Assembly (NCBI RefSeq): GCF_900109465.1
Contig: NZ_FOAZ01000039.1
Location: 1-49,664, forward strand
Origin: Streptacidiphilus jiangxiensis
GTDB taxonomy: Bacteria; Actinomycetota; Actinomycetes; Streptomycetales; Streptomycetaceae
Length of the DNA stretch: 49,664 nucleotides
Direction of reading: 5' to 3'
This document shows positions 1 to 7,444 of the stretch, one piece after another (position 1 is the stretch's first letter; the number at the start of each line of letters is the position of its first letter). A program made the position numbers and the translations under genes. The notes beneath the pieces were generated by a model. It was given only the letters and a program-made list of their open reading frames with translations. It ran no database searches and had not been told where the DNA came from.

Positions 1-1710
1 CCCGCCAACGGCGGCGCGGGGCAGACCGTCGCGATCGTGGACGCGCAGGACGACCCGAACGCCGAGGCCGACCTCGCCACCTACCGCAGCCAGTACGGCC
101 TGCCGGCCTGCACCACCGCCAACGGCTGCTTCAAGAAGGTCGACGAGAACGGCGGCACCAACTACCCGAGCGCCGACTCGGGTTGGGCGGGGGAGATCTC
201 CCTCGACCTCGACATGGTCTCCGCGATCGCCCCGAACGCGCACATCGTCCTGGTCGAGGCGACCTCCGCGAACATGAGCGACCTGGGCACCTCCGTCAAC
301 GAGGCCGTCTCGCTGGGCGCCAAGTACGTCTCCAACAGCTACGGCGGCTCCGAGGACTCCACCGACCTCAGCTCCGACAGCAGTTACTTCAACCACCCGG
401 GCGTCGCCATCACCGTCTCCGCGGGCGACTCCGCCTACGGCGCCGAGTACCCCGCCTCCTCGCAGTACGTGACCTCGGTGGGCGGCACCTCCCTCAGTCG
501 CGCCTCCAACACCCGCGGGTGGAGCGAGAGCGTCTGGTCCACCTCCAGCACGGAAGGCACCGGCTCCGGCTGCTCCGCCTACGACCCCAAGCCCAGCTGG
601 CAGACCGACACCGGCTGCTCCAAGCGGACCGTCGCCGACGTCTCCGCCGTCGCCGACCCGGCCACCGGCGTCGCCGTCTACGACAGCTACGGCGCCTCGG
701 GCTGGCAGGTCTACGGGGGCACCAGTGCCTCGTCGCCCATCATCGCCTCGGTGTACGCCGACGCCGGCACCCCCGGCAGCGGCGACTACCCGGCCAAGTA
801 CCCGTACCAGCACACCTCGTCGCTCAACGACGTGACCAGCGGCAGCAACGGCAGCTGCTCCCCGGCGTACCTGTGCACCGCCGAGGTCGGCTACGACGGT
901 CCCACGGGCCTCGGCACCCCCAACGGCCTGACGGCCTTCACTGCGGGCAGCAGCTCCACCGAGTCGGTGAGCGTCACCAACCCCGGTAGCCAGAGCGGGA
1001 CGGTGGGCACCGCGGTCTCCAAGCAGATCTCCGCGACCGATTCGGCCGGCAAGTCGCTGACCTACTCCGCCACGGGTCTCCCGGCCGGCCTGTCCATCTC
1101 CTCGTCCGGTCTGATCTCCGGCACGCCGACCACCGCCGGAACCTCCAGCGTAACCGTCACCGCCACCTCCGGCACCGCGTCCGGCTCCACGACGTTCAGT
1201 TGGACGGTCAGCACCAGCGGCGGTGGCGGCGGCTGCACCAGCACCGGACAGAAGCTCGCCAACCCCGGCTTCGAGTCCGGCACCGGCTCCTGGACCGCCA
1301 GCAGCGGCGTCATCGGCCAGAACGGCCCGAGCGAGCCCGCCCACACCGGCACGTGGGACGCCTGGCTGGACGGCTACGGAACCACCCACACCGACACTCT
1401 CGCCCAGTCCGTGGCGATCCCGGCCGGCTGCAGCGCCACCTTCTCCTTCTGGCTGCACGTCGACACCGCCGAGACCACCACGACCACGGCCTTCGACACC
1501 CTCAAGGTCCAGGTCCTGAACAGCTCCGGCACCGTGCTCGGCACGCTCGCGACCTACTCCAACCTCAACGCCGCGACCGGCTACGCCCAGCACAGCTTCA
1601 ACCTGTCCAGCTACGCCGGGCAGACCGTCACGCTCAAGTTCACCGGCAGCGAGGACGCGAGCCTGCAGACCAGCTTCGTCGTCGACGACACCGCCCTGAC
1701 CGCCTCCTGA
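1..1710 (+). CDS. Secreted S53 (sedolisin) peptidase with C-terminal accessory domains; 5' end outside window
   Basis: The frame is open from the first base, so the signal peptide, pro-domain and start lie upstream; 569 codons are visible. The S53 catalytic set can be read: Glu and Asp four residues apart in GEISLDLD (visible codons 65 and 69), the oxyanion Asp in SAGDSAYG (codon 143) and the nucleophile Ser in YGGTSASSP (codon 242). A GYDGPTGLGTPNG segment matches the family's calcium-site region. A putative Ig domain (about codons 318-395, GLPAGLSISSSGLISGTP) follows, then a Gly-rich linker and a jelly-roll-like module resembling carbohydrate-binding domains. S53 enzymes are usually acid-active endopeptidases; extracellular protein digestion is inferred. 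The next gene encodes a second acid-type peptidase. Confidence 0.9.
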   Translation, partial: PANGGAGQTVAIVDAQDDPNAEADLATYRSQYGLPACTTANGCFKKVDENGGTNYPSADSGWAGEISLDLDMVSAIAPNAHIVLVEATSANMSDLGTSVNEAVSLGAKYVSNSYGGSEDSTDLSSDSSYFNHPGVAITVSAGDSAYGAEYPASSQYVTSVGGTSLSRASNTRGWSESVWSTSSTEGTGSGCSAYDPKPSWQTDTGCSKRTVADVSAVADPATGVAVYDSYGASGWQVYGGTSASSPIIASVYADAGTPGSGDYPAKYPYQHTSSLNDVTSGSNGSCSPAYLCTAEVGYDGPTGLGTPNGLTAFTAGSSSTESVSVTNPGSQSGTVGTAVSKQISATDSAGKSLTYSATGLPAGLSISSSGLISGTPTTAGTSSVTVTATSGTASGSTTFSWTVSTSGGGGGCTSTGQKLANPGFESGTGSWTASSGVIGQNGPSEPAHTGTWDAWLDGYGTTHTDTLAQSVAIPAGCSATFSFWLHVDTAETTTTTAFDTLKVQVLNSSGTVLGTLATYSNLNAATGYAQHSFNLSSYAGQTVTLKFTGSEDASLQTSFVVDDTALTAS

Positions 1711-1800
1711 CGCCCGTGCGGGCGATGCCCCCGGCATCGCCCGCACCGACCGACCCGCGCGACAGTCCCCAAAGGCTCGCCCGTCCCGAAAGGCATCCCG

Positions 1801-2586
1801 ATGACCGTGTCACGCCGCCTGCTCGCCCCCGCCTCAGCCCTCGCCCTCCTCGCCGGCGCCGTCGCCCCCACCGCGGCCGCCGCGGTGTCGGCCCCGGCCC
1901 TGCTGCAGGCCCCGATGCACCACGTCAGCGGGCAGCACGGCAGCACCCCCTTCTTCATCAGCCATGGCGGCGGCGTCAAGCACACCACGACCACCAGCGA
2001 CAACTGGTCCGGCTACGCCGCCACCGGCTCCACCTACACCAGCGTCAGCACCACGTTCGTCCAGCCCGCGGTCGACTGCTCGCAGGGCGACGGCTACTCG
2101 AGCTTCTGGGTCGGCCTGGACGGCTACACCAGCTCCTCGGTCGAGCAGACCGGCACCGAGGCCGACTGCTCCGGCGGCCAGGCGCAGTACTCCGCCTGGT
2201 ACGAGATGTACCCGGCCAACCCTGTCACCTACAGCAACACCGTCCAGCCGGGCGACACCATCACCGAGACCGTGAGCTACGCCTCCGGCACCTACACCCT
2301 CACCCTCGCCGACCCGACCGAGGGCTGGACCAAGAAGATCACCAAGCGCCAGAGCGGCCTGGCCCGCTCCTCCGCCGAGGTCATAGCCGAGGCCCCCTGG
2401 TCCGGCAGCGTCCTGCCGCTGGACGACTTCGGCACCGTCACCTTCGACAACAACAAGGTCAACGGCCAGGGCCTCGCCTCCACCAACCCGACCGGCATCA
2501 ACATGGTCTCCGACTCCGGCACCCCCGAGGCCACCATCTCCGGCCTGAGCGGCAACGCCTTCTCCGTCACCTGGAACAGCCTGTGA
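1801..2586 (+). CDS. Secreted G1-family glutamic peptidase
   Basis: A 261-residue protein with a signal peptide (Arg-Arg, Leu/Ala-rich core, AAAA region near residue 30). The mature part shows eqolisin landmarks: DNWSGYAA, then SSFWVGLDGY, VEQTGTE with the probable catalytic Gln (residue 116), AWYEMYP, and SSAEVIAEAP, where Glu197 is the likely catalytic Glu (Glu193 is the alternative). G1 enzymes cleave proteins at acidic pH with a Gln/Glu dyad. The gene begins 90 bp after the S53 gene on the same strand and ends at a strong hairpin, so the two are probably co-expressed. The ATG follows a purine-rich CCCGAAAGG stretch. No pro-peptide cleavage site can be fixed. Confidence 0.9.
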   Translation: MTVSRRLLAPASALALLAGAVAPTAAAAVSAPALLQAPMHHVSGQHGSTPFFISHGGGVKHTTTTSDNWSGYAATGSTYTSVSTTFVQPAVDCSQGDGYSSFWVGLDGYTSSSVEQTGTEADCSGGQAQYSAWYEMYPANPVTYSNTVQPGDTITETVSYASGTYTLTLADPTEGWTKKITKRQSGLARSSAEVIAEAPWSGSVLPLDDFGTVTFDNNKVNGQGLASTNPTGINMVSDSGTPEATISGLSGNAFSVTWNSL

Positions 2587-2607
2587 CCCACTGACCCACT
2601 GACCCAC
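2584..2607. repeat. Three tandem copies of an 8-bp unit at the G1 peptidase stop codon
   Basis: The unit TGACCCAC is repeated three times without change, and the first TGA is the stop codon of the glutamic peptidase. It places extra stop triplets directly after the gene and looks like slippage duplication. Confidence 0.8.
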
Positions 2608-2617
2608 CGAACAGCGT

Positions 2618-2655
2618 CCGCGGCCTGACGGCACCCCCTTGCCGTCAGGCCGCGG
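2618..2655 (+). terminator. Strong stem-loop after the peptidase pair
   Basis: A perfect 16-bp stem (arms 2618-2633 and 2640-2655) closes a 6-nt CCCCCT loop. There is no U-tract, as is usual in high-GC actinomycetes. It ends the peptidase unit 32 bp after the stop and insulates the AraC gene. Confidence 0.85.
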
Positions 2656-2689
2656 CGTGGCAGTCGGCCGCAGCTGAGATCATCGAGGC

Positions 2690-3595
2690 ATGGCTGATCC
2701 CGGGCGCCCGCACGTCGTCGACATCGGCTACGACAACCCCGATCAACCCCGGCTGGGGCTGGAGGTCTTCTCCTTCGCCACGCTGCGGCGACGCCTGCGA
2801 CCGTCCGTCGCCGCAGCGTCCAGCCGCCCGGACTTCCACCAGTTGACCCTGGTCACCCGCGGCGAGGGCACTGCGTGGATCGACTTCGTGGCCCACGCGT
2901 GCGCTCCGGGAACCCTGCTGCACGTCCGCCCCGGCCAAGTGCAGCGCTTCCCCCTCGACTCCCGGGGGGAGATCGCGGATCTCGAGGCCACGCTCGTGGT
3001 GTTCACCCCCGCCTTCCCGCCGCCGGTTCCGGCCGCCACCGCCGTCACCGACGAGGCGTTCGGTCCCGCCGCGTTCTCCCTCCTCTCCCTTTCCCCGGCC
3101 GAACACCGGGGCATCGCAGGCGCGGTGGCCGAGCTGGCCGCCGAGTACGAGGCGCTGTCCGTGCGGGACGCGTCGCAGACGGAGCTCACCGTGGAACTGC
3201 TGCGGCAGCTCCTGGCCGCACTGCTGCTGCGCATCGCCCGCCTGCCGCAGGCCGACGCGGGCGAGGCCGCTGCGGGAGGGGAGGTGTTCCGCGCTTTCCG
3301 CGCTGAGCTGGAACGCGCGTTCGCGACGAGGCGTCACGCCGCCCAGTACGCAGCGACGCTTGGCTACTCGCCCCGGACCCTCATGCGAGCCTGCCTGGCG
3401 GCCACCGGCCGCACCGCCAAGGACCTCATCGACGACCGCGTCGCCCTGGAGGCCAAGCGGCTCCTGGTGCACACCGACCTCCCCGTCGCGTCCGTCGCCC
3501 GCATGCTGGGCTTCACCGAGCCGGCCAACTTCGGCAAGTTCTTCGCCCGGACCGTGGGCACCACCCCCGGAACGTTCCGCGCCACCCAGCGCTGA
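2690..3595 (+). CDS. AraC-family transcriptional regulator
   Basis: 301 residues. The N-terminal half (about 1-170) is a cupin-like sensing region with HQLTLVTRGEG and GTLLHVRPGQVQRF, typical of AraC ligand domains. The C-terminal 90 residues carry two helix-turn-helix units: AAQYAATLGYSPRTLMRACLAATGRTAKDLIDDR, too long to be chance, then VASVARMLGFTEPANFGKFFARTVG and TPGTFR at the end. It should be a cytoplasmic DNA-binding activator or repressor. No Shine-Dalgarno sequence precedes the ATG, and a TGAGAT string lies close to it, so a leaderless mRNA is possible. The NTF2-like gene downstream is a candidate target; the ligand is unknown. Confidence 0.92.
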   Translation: MADPGRPHVVDIGYDNPDQPRLGLEVFSFATLRRRLRPSVAAASSRPDFHQLTLVTRGEGTAWIDFVAHACAPGTLLHVRPGQVQRFPLDSRGEIADLEATLVVFTPAFPPPVPAATAVTDEAFGPAAFSLLSLSPAEHRGIAGAVAELAAEYEALSVRDASQTELTVELLRQLLAALLLRIARLPQADAGEAAAGGEVFRAFRAELERAFATRRHAAQYAATLGYSPRTLMRACLAATGRTAKDLIDDRVALEAKRLLVHTDLPVASVARMLGFTEPANFGKFFARTVGTTPGTFRATQR

Positions 3596-3760
3596 CCGCG
3601 CCGCGCGCGCCGGGGGCGTCAGAGACGGTGTCCAGTTTCGACCATGGCGCGTCACTTGCCGACCTCGTCCACCAGGGTCGTGCCCGCGCATGCTGGAGAC
3701 ACGCAGTCAGCAACAGGGACAAACGACCATTCCCTGCGCACTCCACCGGAAGGAACCACC

Positions 3761-4138
3761 ATGTCCGTTCCCGTCACCGACCCGGCCCAGCTCCCTCCGG
3801 CCTTCGAGAAGGCCCTGAACTCCGGGAACCTCGACGAGGTCCTCGACCTGTTCGCACCCGGTGCCGTGATGCGCACCGTCACCGGCGAGACCGTCACCGG
3901 CCAGGCGCTGCGCGACTACACGGCCGGTTCGATCGCCGGCAACGCACACCTGTCCAACGGCCCGTCGCGCGTCGTCGCCGGGGGTGACATCGCCCTGCTG
4001 AGCGAGGAGTGGACCATGGAGATCACCACCCCCGACGGCCACCGCCGGAAGGCCACCGGCACCACCGCCAACGTCGCCCGCCGCAGCCCGGACGGAACCT
4101 GGCGCATGGCCGTCCTCAACCCCCTCGGCACCGCCTGA
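3761..4138 (+). CDS. NTF2-like / SnoaL-like fold protein
   Basis: 125 residues from an ATG preceded at good spacing by GGAAGGAACCACC; the frame extends further upstream, but this start fits the ribosome site and the fold. The pattern FEKALNSGNLDEVLDLF, then GAVMRTVTGETVTGQ and a C-terminal antiparallel-sheet region ending RSPDGTWRMAVLNP is typical of SnoaL/DUF4440-like small alpha+beta barrels. Such proteins bind or isomerise small hydrophobic ligands, and many have no assigned reaction. It lies 165 bp after the AraC gene on the same strand. Confidence 0.75.
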   Translation: MSVPVTDPAQLPPAFEKALNSGNLDEVLDLFAPGAVMRTVTGETVTGQALRDYTAGSIAGNAHLSNGPSRVVAGGDIALLSEEWTMEITTPDGHRRKATGTTANVARRSPDGTWRMAVLNPLGTA

Positions 4139-4190
4139 CCTCGTCGGGACACGGCTCCGCCCCGGCTCCCGGCAGCGCGCGCAGGACGTC

Positions 4191-4196
4191 TAGGCT
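4191..4196 (+). promoter_or_regulatory. Candidate -10 element for a leaderless TetR transcript
   Basis: TAGGCT fits the actinobacterial TANNNT -10 box and ends six bases before the GTG start at 4203, with no Shine-Dalgarno sequence between. That spacing suits transcription starting at or next to the start codon. No clear -35 box is seen. Confidence 0.4.
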
Positions 4197-4202
4197 GATG
4201 CC

Positions 4203-4802
4203 GTGGCAGGCAGGGAGCAGACAGAGCGGCGCGGTCCGGGGCGGCCCCGTGAGGAGCGGGTCGAGCGGGTGGTACTCGACGCCGTCCTGCAGCTGGTCAC
4301 CGAGCAGGGCATGGACGCGGTCACCATGGACGCGGTGGCGGCCCGGGCCGGGGTGAGCAAGCCGGCGATGTACCGGCGCTGGCCCACCAAGCAGGACCTG
4401 GTCCTGGCCGCCGCCGAGTCGCGGATCGGCGCGGTCGACATCCCGGACCTGGGCGACTTCCGCGCCGAACTGCGGGCGCTGCTGGAGTCGCGCATGCGCC
4501 GGTACCGGGAACCCGGCACCGACCGGCTGCTCGCCGAGCTGATCGGTGCCGCCGCCAAGGCGCAGGGCGCGCGGGGGGCCTACGCGACCTACACCGCCCG
4601 GGTCACCGACCAGACGCGGGCCATCCTGGAACGCGGTATCGAACGCGGCGACGTCCGCGCCGACCTCGACGTCCCCACCGCCGTCACCCTGGTCGCCAGC
4701 CCCCCGGTCTTCCGCCTGGTCGGCGAGCAGCTGCCGCCGGACCAGCGGTTCGTCGACGAGCTCGTCGACCTCCTCGCCCTGGCGTTCGCCGCCCGCGACT
4801 AG
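4203..4802 (+). CDS. TetR/AcrR-family transcriptional regulator
   Basis: 199 residues from a GTG. After a short basic tail with RRGPGRPREER comes a standard TetR DNA-binding domain: VLDAVLQLVTEQGMDAVTMDAVAARAGVSK split by its turn, then the recognition helix PAMYRRWPTKQDLV at about residues 45-62. The remaining all-helical part has the TetR C-terminal ligand pattern ending DQRFVDELVDLLALAF. It acts as a cytoplasmic dimer, usually a repressor released by a small molecule. It stands 195 bp upstream of the dioxygenase-transporter-dehydrogenase operon on the same strand, making that operon the first target to test. Confidence 0.92.
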   Translation: MAGREQTERRGPGRPREERVERVVLDAVLQLVTEQGMDAVTMDAVAARAGVSKPAMYRRWPTKQDLVLAAAESRIGAVDIPDLGDFRAELRALLESRMRRYREPGTDRLLAELIGAAAKAQGARGAYATYTARVTDQTRAILERGIERGDVRADLDVPTAVTLVASPPVFRLVGEQLPPDQRFVDELVDLLALAFAARD

Positions 4803-4810
4803 GGCATTCC

Positions 4811-4850
4811 CGACCGTTCCCGACCGTTCCCAACCGTTCCCAACCGTTCC
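4811..4850. repeat. Four tandem 10-bp repeats in the leader of the dioxygenase operon
   Basis: Four consecutive copies of C(G/A)ACCGTTCC, the first two with G and the last two with A at the second position. They begin eight bases after the TetR stop codon, in the intergenic region upstream of the dioxygenase gene. Confidence 0.85.
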
Positions 4851-4953
4851 CGTCGGGTCCGGCCCGCCCGGTACGCCCGGGTGTCCCTTTGCAGCCGCCG
4901 CGAGATTCCTCGGCCGCCAGGCCTTGTGCACCCATGAGGCGATAACGATACTT

Positions 4954-4969
4954 CCGGTAACGAAACCGG
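4954..4969. promoter_or_regulatory. Candidate operator upstream of the dioxygenase operon
   Basis: The dyad CCGGT-N6-ACCGG lies in a locally AT-richer stretch about 29 bp before the start at 4998. A hexamer TAACGA occurs in and just before it. Size and position suit a TetR-type operator; assignment to the TetR protein at 4203 is inference. Confidence 0.35.
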
Positions 4970-4997
4970 GGATCGCCCCTCGCCCATGGAGGACGCC

Positions 4998-5960
4998 ATG
5001 CCGCACGCCCCGCACACCGCCACCGCCACCGCCACCGGCACTGATACGGCGCCCGCGCCGGCGCCCGCGCTCGACAAGCCGCTCATGCACTACGGCCGGC
5101 GCACCCTCGAACGCAACGCACCCGGCCGCACGCCGGGGGAGTACCGCACCTTCGGCATCACCCCGCTCACCCCGCACATCGGCGCCGAGATCACCGGCGT
5201 CGATCTCTCCCGGCCGATCAGCCCCCAACTCGGCGAGGAGCTCAAGCAGGCGCTGCTGGAGTGGAAGGTCGTCTTCTTCCGCGACCAGCACGACTTCACT
5301 CCCGAGCACCAGCTCGCCCTGTCCGCCCTGTGGGGCGAGCCCGAGGACAATCCGTTCTTCCCCAAGGGCGACCTCGTGGGCGTCTCCCGACTCGCCAAGG
5401 ACGCCATGGCCGTCGGCACCGAGAACATCTGGCACAGCGACCACTCCTTCATGGCCGCTCCCGCCCTCGGCTCCGTGCTGCGCGCCGTCGAGATCCCGCC
5501 CGCCGGCGGCGACACCCTGTGGGCCGACATGGGCGCCGCCTACGACAACCTGCCCGAGATCACCAAGGAGCGCATCGCCGACCTGCGCGCCGTCCACGAC
5601 TGGGTGCCCAGCTGGGGCGCCATGATGACGCCGGAGCAGATCACCGCGCTGCGCGAGCGCCTGCCGCAGGTCGAGCACCCCGTCGTGGTCCACCACCCCG
5701 TCACCGGGCGCCCGCTGCTCTACGTCAACGAGCCCTTCACCACCCGCATCGTCGGCCTTCCAGAGGAAAAGAGCCGGCTGCTGCTGGACGAGCTGGTGCT
5801 GCAGGCGCGCATCCCCGAGTACCAGGTCCGCTTCCGCTGGCAGCCCGACTCGGTGGCCATCTGGGACAACATCGCCGTCCAGCACTACGCCATCAACGAC
5901 TACTTCCCCCAGCGCCGGGTCATGGAGCGCATCGCCATCGCCGGAGTCCCGCTCTCCTGA
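4998..5960 (+). CDS. TauD/TfdA-family Fe(II)/2-oxoglutarate-dependent dioxygenase
   Basis: 320 residues from the ATG at 4998, chosen because GGAGG sits just upstream; an in-frame ATG at 4986 would place that site inside the gene. The iron site is visible: WHSDHSF supplies the HxD pair (about residues 148-150) and QHYAIND the distal His; an Arg in MERIAIAG near the C-terminus is the likely 2-oxoglutarate ligand. The N-terminal HIGAEITGVDLSRP is the TauD signature. The family hydroxylates next to sulfonates, sulfate esters, ethers or phosphonates, often releasing an aldehyde. The aldehyde dehydrogenase and transporter downstream fit such a route. The substrate cannot be named. Confidence 0.92.
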   Translation: MPHAPHTATATATGTDTAPAPAPALDKPLMHYGRRTLERNAPGRTPGEYRTFGITPLTPHIGAEITGVDLSRPISPQLGEELKQALLEWKVVFFRDQHDFTPEHQLALSALWGEPEDNPFFPKGDLVGVSRLAKDAMAVGTENIWHSDHSFMAAPALGSVLRAVEIPPAGGDTLWADMGAAYDNLPEITKERIADLRAVHDWVPSWGAMMTPEQITALRERLPQVEHPVVVHHPVTGRPLLYVNEPFTTRIVGLPEEKSRLLLDELVLQARIPEYQVRFRWQPDSVAIWDNIAVQHYAINDYFPQRRVMERIAIAGVPLS

Positions 5961-5977
5961 CCCCGGCCACGAGCGGA

Positions 5978-6003
5978 GGGGCGCCCTCGGCGGAGGGCGC
6001 CCC
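5978..6003 (+). terminator. Intra-operon stem-loop after the dioxygenase gene
   Basis: A perfect 11-bp GC stem (5978-5988 and 5993-6003) closes a GGCG tetraloop 17 bp after the dioxygenase stop. It could partly terminate or stabilise the upstream message and so give more dioxygenase than transporter. Confidence 0.6.
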
Positions 6004-6033
6004 CACCACGCCTCACGCCGTCCCCGCACGCAA

Positions 6034-6061
6034 CCCCCACCCCCACCCCCACCCTGCCCCC
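6034..6061 (-). other. G-quadruplex-forming tract upstream of the MFS gene
   Basis: On the minus strand there are five runs of three to five G, most separated by single bases. This meets the usual sequence rule for a parallel G-quadruplex, and the plus-strand C-runs could form an i-motif. It ends about 24 bp before the MFS start. Confidence 0.6.
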
Positions 6062-6084
6062 GCCGACCCGTGCCGGAGCCGCAC

Positions 6085-7392
6085 ATGACCGAGACCGACG
6101 CCAGCGCCAGACCCGTGTATGACCCCGCCCGCCCCACCGGGCTCTCGACACGGAGCGCCTGGCTCACCACCGGCCTGCTGGTGGTGTTCATGATGGTCAA
6201 CTTCGCCGACAAGTCCGTGCTCGGACTGGCCGCCGACCCGATCCGCAAGGACCTCCGCCTGACGGCCACCCAGTTCGGCCTGGCCAACAGCGCCTTCTTC
6301 CTCCTCTTCTCCGTCGCCGCCGCAGCCGTGGGGCTGCTCGCCGACCGGCTCCGGGCCCGATGGCTGCTGCTGGGCATGGCCCTGCTGTGGTCCGCGGCCC
6401 AGCTCCCCGTCGCCCTCGGCGGCGGCCTCGCCGTCCTGGTCGGCTCCCGGATCGTGCTCGGTGGCGCGGAAGGCCCGGCCTTCCCACTGGCCCAGCGCAC
6501 CTCGCTGGGGTGGTTCCCCGACGAGCGACGCAACCTGCCGGGCGCCCTGGTCACGCTGGGCGTCACCTTCGGCGTCATGGTCTCCGCTCCCGGACTGACC
6601 TGGGTGATCGACCGGCACGGCTGGCGCAGTGCCTTCGCCGTGGTGGCCCTCGCCGGCCTGCTGTGGGCCGCCGCCTGGTGGCTCTTCGGCCGGGAGGCTC
6701 CCCAGCCGGGTCCGCTCCCGGCCCCGCGCACCGTGCCGGGAGGCGTGACCACCACGCCCGCCCCCAGCTACCGCAGCATCTTCGCCACCCGTACCTGGAT
6801 CGGCTGCACGATCGCGTACTTCACCAGCTACTGGGTCGTCGCCCTCATGCTGGTCTGGCTGCCGTCCTACCTGCACACCGCCCTCGGCTACACCACCGAC
6901 CACGCGGCCACCCTCGTCGCCCTGCCCTGGGCGCTCGGCGCCGTCGTCGTGCTCGCCCAGGCAGCCCTGACCAGCCGTCTGATGCGACGCGGCGTCAGCA
7001 GCCGCCGCGCCCGGGGCGCCGTCGGCGCAGGTCTGCTGCTCGTCGGCGCCGCCGGCTGCCTGGCCGTCCCCCTGGTCGGCGGCAACGGTCCCAGGACCGC
7101 GCTGCTGTTCCTCGGCTTCGGCTTCGGCGGCTCCCTCGCCGGCCTCGCCAGCACCTGCGTCGCGCAGATCACCCCCGCGTCCCGGCGCGGCGGCGCGCTG
7201 GGCACCATGAACGCCGTCGTCACCACGGCGGGCCTGCTCGCACCCGTGCTCGTCGGCCGCCTCGTCGACAGCGACGGTGCGGCCGGCTACCAGCACGCCG
7301 TCGTCGTGTCCGGCGCCCTGCTGCTGCTCGGCTCGCTCGCCGCATTCGCTCTGATCGACCCCGACCGCGACGCGCGCGCCCTCACCGGGTGA
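6085..7392 (+). CDS. MFS transporter, probably organic-anion uptake
   Basis: 435 residues from the ATG at 6085; a GTG 15 bp upstream is possible. About twelve membrane helices can be read, with the MFS loop motif GLLADRLRARW between helices 2 and 3 (about residues 77-90) and a central charged loop near residues 200-220. Helix 1 contains MVNFADKSVLGLAADPIRKD and a later segment GAEGPAFPLAQRTSLGWF; both resemble the anion:cation symporter group that imports carboxylates, sugar acids and aromatic acids. Its place between the dioxygenase and aldehyde dehydrogenase suggests uptake of the dioxygenase substrate. Export cannot be excluded. Confidence 0.88.
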   Translation: MTETDASARPVYDPARPTGLSTRSAWLTTGLLVVFMMVNFADKSVLGLAADPIRKDLRLTATQFGLANSAFFLLFSVAAAAVGLLADRLRARWLLLGMALLWSAAQLPVALGGGLAVLVGSRIVLGGAEGPAFPLAQRTSLGWFPDERRNLPGALVTLGVTFGVMVSAPGLTWVIDRHGWRSAFAVVALAGLLWAAAWWLFGREAPQPGPLPAPRTVPGGVTTTPAPSYRSIFATRTWIGCTIAYFTSYWVVALMLVWLPSYLHTALGYTTDHAATLVALPWALGAVVVLAQAALTSRLMRRGVSSRRARGAVGAGLLLVGAAGCLAVPLVGGNGPRTALLFLGFGFGGSLAGLASTCVAQITPASRRGGALGTMNAVVTTAGLLAPVLVGRLVDSDGAAGYQHAVVVSGALLLLGSLAAFALIDPDRDARALTG

Positions 7393-7444
7393 CCCGTCCG
7401 ACCGCGCCCACCCCCACCTTGCAACAGCGCCCAGAGAGGCGGCC

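Noticed and set aside
4801..4860. 10-bp repeats as a CRISPR-like array
   Set aside because: The repeats are directly adjacent without spacers and far too short.
4116..6755. Very long open frame (879 codons) on the minus strand across the TetR, dioxygenase and MFS genes
   Set aside because: It is antisense to three well-supported genes, has no domain pattern, and long antisense frames are normal in high-GC DNA.
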